The notes: generated by a model from the sequence alone, not told the origin. A stretch of 20,709 nt of DNA from Planctomycetaceae bacterium UBA4732 (GCA_002404095.1 DHJA01000106.1:1-20709); one strand, 5' to 3'. Shown: positions 1 through 6,416, numbered from the stretch's first letter. Program-made: numbers and translations.

Positions 1-27
1 TCCTATAGGACCTATAAGACCTATTGG
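1..27. repeat. CCTATAGG-type short tandem repeat
   Basis: Three degenerate 8-10 bp units of the form CCTATAGGA (TCCTATAGGA, CCTATAAGA, CCTATTGG) lie just downstream of the BMC-P gene on its coding strand. A related pair of units occurs at 6398-6416. The function is unknown; it is an intergenic repeat at the 3' end of a gene. Confidence 0.6.
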
Positions 28-36
28 AAAACCGTT

Positions 37-348
37 TTACTCCCTCGCCGAGAAGACCGTCCGGCCCTCGACGTTGACGCTGTCCACGATGCCGATGACG
101 GCCGCGTCGATCGGCAGCTTTTCCGTCTCCGGCGTAAAGCGGGCGCTCGACCCCTGCGAAATCAGCACCATTTCGCCCTGGCCCGCGCCAACGGCGTCCA
201 CCACCACGAAGGTGCGGCCGGTGCCGACGAGACGGTCGCGCTGCTGCGGATCGACCCGCAACGGCTCGACGGTCAGCAATTTATGCCCCGTCATGGATGC
301 GACCTTCTGCGTCGCCACGACCACGCCGGTGACCTTCGCCAGGAACAT
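37..348 (-). CDS. BMC-P shell vertex protein (EutN/CcmL family)
   Basis: This 103-residue protein belongs to the EutN/CcmL/BMC-P family, whose pentamers cap the vertices of microcompartment shells. The N-terminus MFLAKVTGVVVAT, the central VDAVGAGQGEMVL segment, the GSSAR turn and PIDAAVIGIVDSV near the C-terminus are family hallmarks, and the length is normal. The gene starts 15 nt after the acetate kinase stop codon, with a weak GAGG ribosome site, so it is translated from the same mRNA. PVM-type loci usually carry several BMC-P paralogues in a row; further copies would lie beyond the left edge. No lesions are visible. Confidence 0.96.
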   Translation of the reverse strand: MFLAKVTGVVVATQKVASMTGHKLLTVEPLRVDPQQRDRLVGTGRTFVVVDAVGAGQGEMVLISQGSSARFTPETEKLPIDAAVIGIVDSVNVEGRTVFSARE

Positions 349-363
349 GAACGCCTCGCTCCG

Positions 364-1548
364 TTATTGCGCGTCCAGCAAGGCTTTCGCCTGCCGGGCC
401 ACGACCAATTCCTCATTCGTCGGCATGATCCATATCTGCACACGGCTGGCGTGGGCGTGGATCGCGGCTTCGCCCTTCGCGCCGTCGTTTTTCAGCCGGT
501 CGAGAGCGATGCCGAACCAGTCCAGATTGGCGCACACCGCCTCGCGCATCCGCGACGAGTTTTCGCCGATGCCGCCGGTGAACACGATCGCGTCGGCGCC
601 GCCGAGCAGCACGAGATAGGCGCCGAGATACTGCCGCACCGACGCGGTGAATACGTCGAGCGCCTGCTGCGACACCGGGCCGCCTTTGCGGGCGTCCTCT
701 TCAATATCGCGAAGGTCGTTGTAACCGCTCAATCCCAGCAGGCCCGAACGGTTCGCCAGATCGTCCAGCAATTGTTCCAGCGTCTTATCCGTCGCCCGCA
801 TCAGAGCCGGCAGGGCGAACACATCGAAGTCGCCGACGCGGTTGTTTTGCGGCAGGCCGCTCTGCGGACTCATGCCGAGGCTGGTGGCCTGCGATTTTCC
901 CTCTTTAATGGCGCACAAGGAGCTGCTGCCGCCGAGGTGACACGAAATGATCTTCGCGTCCGGCTTGTTCAGCAGCTGTGCCGTGCGTCCCGCAATGTAG
1001 CGATGACTGGCGCCGTGGAAACCCCAGCGACGGACGCCGTACTTCGTCGCCCATTCCAGCGGCACAGCGTACAGATACTCCGCCGGCGGAATCGACTCAT
1101 GAAACCCCGTCTCGAACGCGGCGATCAACGGGATTTCAGGCAGTTCCCGCGACAGCAGCCGCATGGCCGCGATGTAGGGCGGGTTATGGGCCGGCGCCAC
1201 GTCGGCATATGCTTCCATCGCTGACAATACCTTGTCATCGACGCGCTGTACGCCCGTCACGTCCTTAGCGTGGACGGCCTTGAAACCGATGGCCGCCAGC
1301 TCCGACGGGTCTTTCAAACAATGCCGCTTCGGGTCGGACAGCTGTTGCAAACAGAGCCGCACGGCCGCGGCGTGGTCGCGCGCCTCGACGGTCGCCTCGT
1401 CGCGGACGCCGCCGGCCTCGACGAAACAACGCGACTGGGCCGAGCCGATGCGCTCGACGCCGCCGCGCGCCAGCACACGCTCGTCCGCCATGTCGAAGAG
1501 GCGGTACTTGAAGCTGGTGCTGCCCAGATTGGCGACAAGTATTTTCAT
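364..1548 (-). CDS. ackA: Acetate kinase-family protein (microcompartment-associated)
   Basis: 394 residues, matching the AckA/BuK family length. The enzyme would convert an acyl-phosphate plus ADP to a carboxylate plus ATP, completing substrate-level phosphorylation after PduL. Visible motifs: NLGSTSFK at the N-terminus (family N-x-G-S-S-S-x-K), GFHGASHRY with His178, CHLGGSSS near residue 203, Arg237 in NNRVGD, GGIGENS, and PTNEEL near the C-terminus. It is divergent: the usual catalytic D-T-A-F-H motif reads ETGFH (Glu146), and the usual HLGNGAS reads HLGGSSS. The start is placed at the ATG at 1548 because the family begins M-K-I-L-V; an upstream in-frame ATG at 1593 lies in an inverted repeat and adds an unnatural leader. 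No good Shine-Dalgarno precedes it. The true substrate may be lactyl- or propionyl-phosphate. Confidence 0.92.
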   Translation of the reverse strand: MKILVANLGSTSFKYRLFDMADERVLARGGVERIGSAQSRCFVEAGGVRDEATVEARDHAAAVRLCLQQLSDPKRHCLKDPSELAAIGFKAVHAKDVTGVQRVDDKVLSAMEAYADVAPAHNPPYIAAMRLLSRELPEIPLIAAFETGFHESIPPAEYLYAVPLEWATKYGVRRWGFHGASHRYIAGRTAQLLNKPDAKIISCHLGGSSSLCAIKEGKSQATSLGMSPQSGLPQNNRVGDFDVFALPALMRATDKTLEQLLDDLANRSGLLGLSGYNDLRDIEEDARKGGPVSQQALDVFTASVRQYLGAYLVLLGGADAIVFTGGIGENSSRMREAVCANLDWFGIALDRLKNDGAKGEAAIHAHASRVQIWIMPTNEELVVARQAKALLDAQ

Positions 1549-1559
1549 AATGGAAACTA

Positions 1560-1642
1560 ACCGCCAAGACGCCAAGAACGCCAAGAAAGACAATTCAAAG
1601 TAAATCCGCCGTTCTTCTTGGCGTTCTTGGCGTCTTGGCGGT
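1560..1642. repeat. Perfect 28-bp inverted repeat between shell gene and ackA
   Basis: The arm at 1560-1587 is the exact reverse complement of 1615-1642, separated by a 27-nt spacer. Each arm is built from iterated 9-nt units close to CGCCAAGAA. It fills the gap between the second BMC-H gene and ackA, so the operon mRNA would fold a long hairpin there. There is no T-tract, so it looks more like a mobile repeat or mRNA processing/stability element than a simple intrinsic terminator. Confidence 0.9.
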
Positions 1643-1650
1643 GAAATATC

Positions 1651-1956
1651 CTATTTCCCAAGAAACGTCTCGATCACGTCCCGTTCCGGGCGCGGGATGA
1701 CATGCGCGCTGATCAGCTCGCCGTTGGCGCCGGCCGCCGCGGCGCCGGCGTCCACCGCCGCTCGCACCGAACCCACGTCGCCGCGCACGAACGTGGTCAC
1801 GAACGCATTGCCGATTTGCACCTGGCCGGCCAGCGTAATGTTGGCCGCCTTGCACATCGCGTCGGTCGCCGCGATGGTCGCGATCAGGCCCTTCGTCTCG
1901 ATCAGGCCCAACGCCTCGCCGTTGCCGTTACGACCGTTGTCGTGGTTGCTCGCCAT
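1651..1956 (-). CDS. BMC-H shell protein (hexamer), second copy
   Basis: 101-residue bacterial microcompartment hexamer-forming protein. The fold signature is clear: [45 protein letters not shown] and a C-terminal [10 protein letters not shown]. Compared with its neighbour at 1996-2313 it has an extra polar N-terminal stretch ([12 protein letters not shown]). The pore-loop region reads QIGNAF instead of the common KIGSGL, so the two hexamers should form chemically different pores. A good ribosome site (AGAGGA, 8 nt before ATG) sets the start. It is cotranscribed with the surrounding shell and enzyme genes, 39 nt after the first BMC-H gene. Confidence 0.97.
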   Translation of the reverse strand: MASNHDNGRNGNGEALGLIETKGLIATIAATDAMCKAANITLAGQVQIGNAFVTTFVRGDVGSVRAAVDAGAAAAGANGELISAHVIPRPERDVIETFLGK

Positions 1957-1995
1957 TTATAAGGTCCTCTTTTGGGGTGTTTGTTCATATGCCGT

Positions 1996-2313
1996 TTACG
2001 CGCCAGCCGCGACGGCCGCTTGTTTTTTGCCCGCCAACGGCAGCATGGTGGCGAGGTCTTCGTGCGGCCTCGGAATGACCTGCACGCCGACCACTTCGCC
2101 GACGCGACCGGCCGCCGCGGCGCCGGCGTCGATGGCTGCCTTCACCGCCGCCACGTCGCCGACCACGAAGGCCGACACCAGACCACTGCCGATTTTCTGC
2201 CAACCGATCAAAGTCACGTTGGCCGCTTTCAACATGGCGTCGCTGGCCTCGACCAGCGGCACCAACCCCTTGGTCTCGATCACGCCAAGGGCTTCCAGGT
2301 GGTTGCCTGCCAT
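1996..2313 (-). CDS. BMC-H shell protein (hexamer), first copy
   Basis: 105-residue hexamer-type shell protein that would tile the facets of the compartment. It shows [28 protein letters not shown], the canonical pore segment [27 protein letters not shown] and VQVIPRPH. The C-terminus ends in a short alanine-rich tail ([10 protein letters not shown]). A GGGAGA ribosome site lies about 9 nt before the ATG. It follows pduL after a 56-nt gap containing a REP-like repeat. Pairing of two adjacent BMC-H genes after pduL and before ackA agrees with the known layout of PVM-type loci such as that of Planctopirus limnophila. Confidence 0.97.
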   Translation of the reverse strand: MAGNHLEALGVIETKGLVPLVEASDAMLKAANVTLIGWQKIGSGLVSAFVVGDVAAVKAAIDAGAAAAGRVGEVVGVQVIPRPHEDLATMLPLAGKKQAAVAAGA

Positions 2314-2338
2314 TAAAAAGTCTCCCGTTGGTTAGGGC

Positions 2339-2367
2339 CGCGCTCCCCTTCGGGTCGCGGCTAAACG
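2339..2367. repeat. REP-like element, copy 1 (intergenic)
   Basis: This 29-nt stretch is identical to 8274-8302 inside leuS, in the same orientation relative to transcription. On the minus strand its core reads CGACCCGAAGGGGAGCG, which can form an imperfect hairpin with a GAA loop. It begins 2 nt after the pduL stop codon and lies before the first BMC-H gene. Confidence 0.85.
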
Positions 2368-2369
2368 AT

Positions 2370-3050
2370 TTACTTAAACAGTTCCAGTTTCGTGGCGCGC
2401 GGTAGGTTCACCGCGTTGCCCTCGTCCGTGTCCAGATGCACTTCCAGCTTCGCCGCCGGCGATACGCGACAAAGTAGGTCTTCCAAGACCGCTGAACAAT
2501 CGCTCGCAATCCGCAGGTTCAGCCGGTCGCCGTCCTTGACGCCGTAGTACGCGGTGTCGGCCGGCCCCATGTGGACGTGCCGTTCGTGGCGGATCATGCC
2601 GCGCTCCAGGCGGATCATGCCGGCCGGCCCCATCAGGTAGGCGCCCGGCGAATCGCGGTGGTCGCCGCTCTTGCGCACCGGAATGTCCAGCCCCAACATC
2701 ACAGCGTCCGTAAACGCCAGCTCGACCTGGCTGTGATCGCGGCACGGCCCCAGGATGCGCACATTCGTAAGCATCCGGTGGCGTGGGCCGATCACTGTCA
2801 CCGCCTCCTCGGCCGCGAAGAAACCGTCCTGATAGAGCGCTTTGAACGGCGTCAGCGTCCGGCCTTTGCCGAAGAGCCGTTCGAGGTCTTCCTGCGTGAC
2901 GTGGCAGTGCCGCGCCGAGACATTGACCACCAGCTTGTTGGGGGCGGCGGCCTTGCCGTTGTCGGTGTGATAGCCGTTCGTCGTCTGGCCTCGGATGGCC
3001 TCGCGCACCAAACGCTCCACCAGTGAGCGGTCCAGCGTGGCCGTACTCAT
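2370..3050 (-). CDS. pduL: PduL-type phosphate acyltransferase
   Basis: 226-residue PduL, the microcompartment phosphotransacylase that exchanges CoA for phosphate on an acyl-CoA. In PVM compartments the substrate is thought to derive from lactaldehyde. Residues about 6-21 (LDRSLVERLVREAIRG) form an amphipathic helix typical of an encapsulation peptide, followed by a flexible linker to about residue 38. Two PduL domains follow. The metal-binding histidines are visible at 48 and 50 (SARHCHVT), 158 and 160 (RHVHMGP) and 205 (EVHLDTDEGNA). The ATG overlaps the DeoR stop codon (ATGA), and AGGAG sits 8 nt upstream, implying translational coupling. It is the first enzyme gene of the operon; the length is slightly above average because of the N-terminal extension. 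Confidence 0.96.
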   Translation of the reverse strand: MSTATLDRSLVERLVREAIRGQTTNGYHTDNGKAAAPNKLVVNVSARHCHVTQEDLERLFGKGRTLTPFKALYQDGFFAAEEAVTVIGPRHRMLTNVRILGPCRDHSQVELAFTDAVMLGLDIPVRKSGDHRDSPGAYLMGPAGMIRLERGMIRHERHVHMGPADTAYYGVKDGDRLNLRIASDCSAVLEDLLCRVSPAAKLEVHLDTDEGNAVNLPRATKLELFK

Positions 3051-3838
3051 AACTGCTGCTCCTCCGTCGTCTCGTCGGCCACGATCAGCCGGACTTCGCT
3101 TTGTTCCAGAAGCCGCCGCTGGTCCGATGACAAGCCATTGTCAGTGATGAACGTATCCACGGCGGCGAAGTCGCACAGAAACGCCAGCGCCGGCCGGCCG
3201 ATTTTCGTATGGTCCGCGACGACGACCACTTCGTCGGCCGAGCGCAACATCTGCCGTTCGGTCTCGACCAGCAGCAGGTTGCTGTTGAACAGCCCCTTGG
3301 CCGTCACGCCGCCGATGCTCAGGACGGCCTGGTGGACGTGAATCTCGTCCAGCATTCGCACCGTCAGCGGGCCGAGGGCGACGCCCGTTTTCGGATAAAC
3401 GTAGCCGCCGAGGATCACGAGGTCCGTCTCGTGGCTGTTGGCGAACAGGGCCGCGATGGGCAGGCTGTTCGTCACGATCTGCATCGGCCTTCCGACGAGC
3501 AGCCGGGCCACTTCGAGCGTCGTCGTACCGCCATCGAGCAGCACGGCGTCGCCGTCGCGCATCCGGGCGACAGCCGCCTTCGCCACCGCCTGTTTTTCGT
3601 CGCGCTGCGCCGCCGCCCGTTCTTCGAGGGCCGGCAGGGTCGCACTGTCGCCGACGTAGATCGCGCCGCCGTGGGTTCGCCGCAACGCTCCTTGTTGATG
3701 CCAGTAATCGAGATCGCGGCGCAACGTCGATTCCGACGCCTGAACCGCCTGGGCCAAGTCCGTCAGGGCGATGAAGCCGCGCTCACTCACCAGATCAAGT
3801 ACCCGCTGCCGACGTTTTTCGACGAGCACGGCTTCCAC
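3047..3838 (-). CDS. DeoR/GlpR-family transcriptional regulator
   Basis: 263 residues if translated from the GTG at 3838. The N-terminal winged helix-turn-helix is typical of DeoR (KRRQRVLDLVSERGFIALTDLAQAVQASESTLRRDLDYW, then GALRRTHGGA). The C-terminal DeoRC sugar-phosphate sensor carries the expected DAVLLDGGTTTLEVARLL, NSLPIAALF, VILGGYVYPKTGVALGP and ADHTKIG segments. Such proteins usually repress sugar catabolic operons and are relieved by a phosphorylated sugar; here the target is presumably the microcompartment operon it heads. A second GTG at 3826 has AGGTGG about 6 nt upstream and may be the true start, giving 259 residues. It overlaps pduL by 4 nt. A strong promoter with an inverted repeat lies upstream, suggesting autoregulation. 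Confidence 0.93.
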   Translation of the reverse strand: MEAVLVEKRRQRVLDLVSERGFIALTDLAQAVQASESTLRRDLDYWHQQGALRRTHGGAIYVGDSATLPALEERAAAQRDEKQAVAKAAVARMRDGDAVLLDGGTTTLEVARLLVGRPMQIVTNSLPIAALFANSHETDLVILGGYVYPKTGVALGPLTVRMLDEIHVHQAVLSIGGVTAKGLFNSNLLLVETERQMLRSADEVVVVADHTKIGRPALAFLCDFAAVDTFITDNGLSSDQRRLLEQSEVRLIVADETTEEQQL

Positions 3839-3876
3839 CTGCCAGAACTTGAGAGAAATCTTTCACTCCATGATTG

Positions 3877-3905
3877 ATTATGCTAATTTATGACAGCATA
3901 GTCAA
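3877..3905 (-). promoter_or_regulatory. Promoter and candidate DeoR operator of the microcompartment operon
   Basis: On the minus strand TTGACT (3900-3905) and CATAAT (3877-3882) are separated by 17 nt, a near-consensus sigma-70 promoter. Between and overlapping them lies the inverted repeat TATGCT-N10-AGCATA (3879-3900), well placed for a repressor to block RNA polymerase. A second possible -35, TTGACA, lies just upstream (3910-3915). Assignment to the DeoR protein encoded next to it is inference. Confidence 0.65.
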
Positions 3906-3979
3906 CCGTTGTCAAGCACTTCCCGTCACATTTTACCTCGGCGGTACATTTTCACAGGAATTTCGTCGTCGGGAATTGA

Positions 3980-4008
3980 TTGCGACCGCTCGGCAGGATG
4001 GGTATAGT
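3980..4008 (+). promoter_or_regulatory. Promoter of DUF5678-protease cassette 1
   Basis: TTGCGA (3980-3985), a 17-nt spacer and TATAGT (4003-4008) resemble a sigma-70 promoter. The same two hexamers, same 17-nt spacing and the flanking GATTGATTGCGACC and GGGTATAGTGAC words recur before cassette 2 at 5617-5645, while the spacers differ. This supports functional conservation. Confidence 0.65.
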
Positions 4009-4058
4009 GACCATGAGGTGGGAAAAAGCCAGACCTTTATTGGAGAGGAGGAAACGCA

Positions 4059-4304
4059 ATGGAAACGAAGTTTCTGGATATACCTTGGATCGATCCGAAT
4101 TTCGACGAAAATTGTCGCCACATCGCTCAAGAAGAGTTGGACAAATATGCTGGTCGCCACGTCGCTTACAGCTGTGATGGCACGCGCATTGTCGCCAGTG
4201 GAATCGGCTACGATGAATTAGTGCGGAACATTGAGGCCGCCGGCTTCGACCCTAGCCGTGTGGTGTGGGATTATGTGGACTCTGGCGAGGAAAGCAATCT
4301 TTAA
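4059..4304 (+). CDS. Small DUF5678-like protein, cassette 1
   Basis: 81-residue soluble protein. The central segment YAGRHVAYSCDGTRIVASG followed by YDELVRNIEAAGFDPSRVVWDYV resembles DUF5678, a family of short bacterial proteins of unknown function. The start is set by a strong GAGGAGG ribosome site about 8 nt before the ATG. The stop codon overlaps the start of the retropepsin gene (TAATG), so the two are translationally coupled. A paralogue of identical length lies at 5695-5940. Codon usage appears more A/T-rich than in flanking genes. A partner, regulator or substrate-presenting role for the adjacent protease is possible but unproven. Confidence 0.8.
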   Translation: METKFLDIPWIDPNFDENCRHIAQEELDKYAGRHVAYSCDGTRIVASGIGYDELVRNIEAAGFDPSRVVWDYVDSGEESNL

Positions 4305-4765
4305 TGAGCATGAAGTTTCCCTACCAACCCATTAAGTTAAATAAGGCGGCTTGGACCTTGCGCGGCAGGTTCGACCGTCCTCAACCCCTGCTAACGGCGG
4401 CTGTGATCGGCCCTTCAACAGGAGTTACAGTCCCCCAGCTGGGCCTACTGGATACCGGCTCCGACGATACTGTGTTTCCTGAACGATTGGCCGCGCAAAT
4501 AGGCGTCGATCTCACCAACGCCCCGACCGGAGGAGCCTCCGGCGTCGGCGGCGGAACGGCGCTCCTCCGTTACGCGGAAGTTATCTTGCGCCTCTCCGAC
4601 GGCCGCGAACACCGGCAATGGACGGCTCGCGTCGGCTTTACTTCCGCGCCCTTACGGCGTCCGCTGTTCGGCTTCGCCGGCTTCCTGCAATTCTTTACCG
4701 CTTCCTTTCACGGCGACCGCGAGGAAGTGGAACTCACGATCAACGGACTTTATCAAGGGACGTGA
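4304..4765 (+). CDS. Retropepsin-like aspartic protease, cassette 1
   Basis: 153 residues. The segment GLLDTGSDDTVFPE contains the aspartic protease active-site triad D50-T51-G52 followed by Ser53. Downstream, GVGGG (about residues 79-83) looks like the flap, and RPLFGFAGFLQFFTASF near the C-terminus matches the second hydrophobic-hydrophobic-Gly element. One D-T-G per chain implies a homodimer, as in viral and bacterial retropepsins. There is no signal peptide. The start at 4304 overlaps the preceding stop codon (TAATG) and mirrors the second copy. The last 264 nt are nearly identical to the second copy, whereas the first part is strongly diverged. The substrate is unknown. Confidence 0.85.
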   Translation: MSMKFPYQPIKLNKAAWTLRGRFDRPQPLLTAAVIGPSTGVTVPQLGLLDTGSDDTVFPERLAAQIGVDLTNAPTGGASGVGGGTALLRYAEVILRLSDGREHRQWTARVGFTSAPLRRPLFGFAGFLQFFTASFHGDREEVELTINGLYQGT

Positions 4766-4877
4766 TTACACCATGACGATGATGCAAAAGCGAACGGGCG
4801 TCATCGGCTGGCTTCCAATTCCGCCGCCAATCGGGTAACGTGGGGACGCCCCAATGGAAGAAGGGGGGGTGAAGACC

Positions 4878-5579
4878 ATGTTCCTAAAGCAATGGCTGAT
4901 CGCAGCGGTAGTCCTAGCGTCCGTTCTCGCCGTCTACGGAGCGGCGATCCTGAACTCCGGATTGCGTGCGGAGGACAGGAAGGCGGCTGAGTCGCATCCG
5001 CCCGAGGAAGGGCCAGCGCCACAGGCCGAGGCGCGCAGAGACGAGTTGGATAAACGGCTGTTAGGCAAGCAAATCCTGTTTTTTGACGCGACAGTTAAGG
5101 AGGGCGACCCGACGGACCCGACCACCCAGACCCCCGGCGCAACCTATCTCAATTGCCGCGACTCCTACACTTACTTCGTGGAAGCCATCCCGGATGAGTG
5201 GCGCAGCGGCATTTCTCGTCTTTCGGCGAAGTCGCCTTTGAAATACCGGAAGGTTTTCCACGGACTGAGGGTCGTTTATGATGAAAAAGGTAGACTTTAT
5301 AGGATCGAGAATTACTACGCAGGCGACCTCCACGGCCAGTTGGTCGCTTTCCGGGATGGCAAACGCTGGTACGAGATCACTTACCGATACGGAAATCGGG
5401 ACGGCGTATCGCGCAACTACACTCCGGCGGGCAAACTACTCTTGGAGGAGGAGTTCCGTGAGGAGAAGCGGGTGAGCAGTCGCGATTTTCACGACAACGG
5501 ACAGCCGGACACATGGGCCGTCTCCGGCGTCATTCGGGATAAGCGCGACGAAGAAGGAAGGCCCGTCCCGCACAGGTAA
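4878..5579 (+). CDS. Membrane-anchored MORN/YwqK-like repeat protein
   Basis: 233 residues. A single N-terminal hydrophobic segment (about residues 5-25, QWLIAAVVLASVLAVYGAAIL) would act as a signal anchor or signal peptide, followed by a charged, proline-rich linker. From about residue 130 onward, short repeats of the kind YDEKGRLYRIENYYAGDLHG, YRYGNRDGVSRNYTPAGKLL and FHDNGQPD resemble MORN/YwqK beta-hairpin repeats. The ATG at 4878 is preferred because a G-rich Shine-Dalgarno run lies about 8 nt upstream; an in-frame ATG at 4854 would overlap that site. It sits between the two copies of the DUF5678-protease cassette and is 112 nt from the first, so it may have its own promoter. No specific function can be assigned. 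Confidence 0.75.
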   Translation: MFLKQWLIAAVVLASVLAVYGAAILNSGLRAEDRKAAESHPPEEGPAPQAEARRDELDKRLLGKQILFFDATVKEGDPTDPTTQTPGATYLNCRDSYTYFVEAIPDEWRSGISRLSAKSPLKYRKVFHGLRVVYDEKGRLYRIENYYAGDLHGQLVAFRDGKRWYEITYRYGNRDGVSRNYTPAGKLLLEEEFREEKRVSSRDFHDNGQPDTWAVSGVIRDKRDEEGRPVPHR

Positions 5580-5616
5580 TCCGGCGACATGAAAACGCCG
5601 CTTTGCCCGCGATTGA

Positions 5617-5645
5617 TTGCGACCTTCCGGGGAGACGGGTATAGT
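5617..5645 (+). promoter_or_regulatory. Promoter of DUF5678-protease cassette 2
   Basis: TTGCGA (5617-5622), 17-nt spacer, TATAGT (5640-5645). Hexamers, spacing and flanking words match the cassette 1 promoter at 3980-4008, but the spacer sequence is different. Confidence 0.65.
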
Positions 5646-5694
5646 GACGTTAGGTGAGGAAAAGGCGAGCTTTCACCGAACGGGAGGAAATGCT

Positions 5695-5940
5695 GTGGAA
5701 ACGGACTCTGTCGATTATAAGTGGACCCACCCGAATTTCTACGAGAATAGGCGGCATATTTCCCCTGAAGAGCAGGAGAAGTATGCAGGGCGCCATGTCG
5801 CGTTTAGTTGGGATGGTACGCACATTGTCGCTAGTGGGGCCGATTTTGAGGAATTGGATAGGAACGTGACGGCGGCGGGCCTCGATCCTAGCCGTATCGT
5901 CTGGGGCTATATGGACGACCCGAATGTGAGCAACCTGTAA
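5695..5940 (+). CDS. Small DUF5678-like protein, cassette 2
   Basis: 81-residue paralogue of the protein at 4059-4304. Shared landmarks are YAGRHVAFSWDGTHIVASG, FEELDRNVTAAGLDPSRIVWGY and the C-terminal SNL. The GTG at 5695 is chosen because it aligns with the ATG of copy 1 (both read M-E-T) and GGGAGG stands about 8 nt upstream. The stop codon overlaps the next start (TAATG), exactly as in cassette 1. Divergence from copy 1 is spread evenly and length is conserved, so both copies look maintained. The function is unknown; constant coupling to an aspartic protease suggests they act together. Confidence 0.78.
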   Translation: METDSVDYKWTHPNFYENRRHISPEEQEKYAGRHVAFSWDGTHIVASGADFEELDRNVTAAGLDPSRIVWGYMDDPNVSNL

Positions 5941-6395
5941 TGAGCCTGCGCTTCCCTTACACAGCGATAAAGATCCAAAAAGCGGCCTGGACCCTTGGGG
6001 GAAGGCAGGATCGCCCTTACCCTATACTTCTGGCAGGAGTGATTGGGCCGACTCGCACGTTTCCTGTGGAAGGTCTGCTGGATACAGGCTCAGACGACAC
6101 AGTGTTTCCCGAAAGAGTGGCCGCACGCATAGGCGTCGATCTCACCCATGCGCCGACCGGAGGAGCCTCCGGCGTCGGCGGCGGAACGGCGCTCCTCCGT
6201 TATGCGGAGGTTGTCTTGCGCCTCTCCGACGGCCGCGAACACCGGCAATGGACGGCTCGCGTCGGCTTTACCTCCGCACCCTTGAAGCGTCCGCTGTTCG
6301 GTTTCGCCGGCTTCCTGCAATACTTTACCGCTTCCTTCCACGGCGACCGCGAGGAAGTGGAACTCACGATCAACCGCCTTTATCAAGGGACGTAA
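5940..6395 (+). CDS. Retropepsin-like aspartic protease, cassette 2
   Basis: 151-residue paralogue of the protein at 4304-4765. It keeps the active-site segment GLLDTGSDDTVFPE (D48-T49-G50-S51), the GVGGG flap and the C-terminal KRPLFGFAGFLQYFTASF element. Two codons are missing before the active site relative to copy 1. The start overlaps the DUF5678-like stop codon (TAATG). From 6132 to the stop the DNA differs from copy 1 at only 17 of 264 positions by my count, while the first 190 nt are strongly diverged, a pattern typical of gene conversion. The gene converges on leuS, ending 12 nt from it. Confidence 0.85.
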   Translation: MSLRFPYTAIKIQKAAWTLGGRQDRPYPILLAGVIGPTRTFPVEGLLDTGSDDTVFPERVAARIGVDLTHAPTGGASGVGGGTALLRYAEVVLRLSDGREHRQWTARVGFTSAPLKRPLFGFAGFLQYFTASFHGDREEVELTINRLYQGT

Positions 6396-6397
6396 AA

Positions 6398-6407
6398 CCT
6401 ATAGCTC

Positions 6408-6416
<9 letters not shown>
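6398..6416. repeat. CCTATAGG-type repeat overlapping the leuS stop codon
   Basis: Two CCTATAG units (CCTATAGC, CCTATAGG) fill the 12-nt gap between the convergent protease and leuS genes and extend into leuS. The TAG stop codon of leuS (6408-6410 on the minus strand) is part of a unit. The same word family appears at 1-27. Confidence 0.6.

Noticed and set aside
283..1224. Long open frame on the plus strand opposite ackA
   Set aside because: Shadow of ackA on the opposite strand; composition is Arg/His-rich and there is no family similarity.
1549..1593. Fifteen-codon N-terminal extension of acetate kinase
   Set aside because: Encoded by one arm of an inverted repeat and absent from the family, whose N-terminus begins at the ATG at 1548.
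1560..1642. CRISPR-like repeats
   Set aside because: The repeated 9-nt units form one inverted pair with no regular spacers and no cas genes.
4773..4838. 21-codon open frame between the first protease gene and the MORN-like gene
   Set aside because: No convincing ribosome site or homology; too short to support as a gene.
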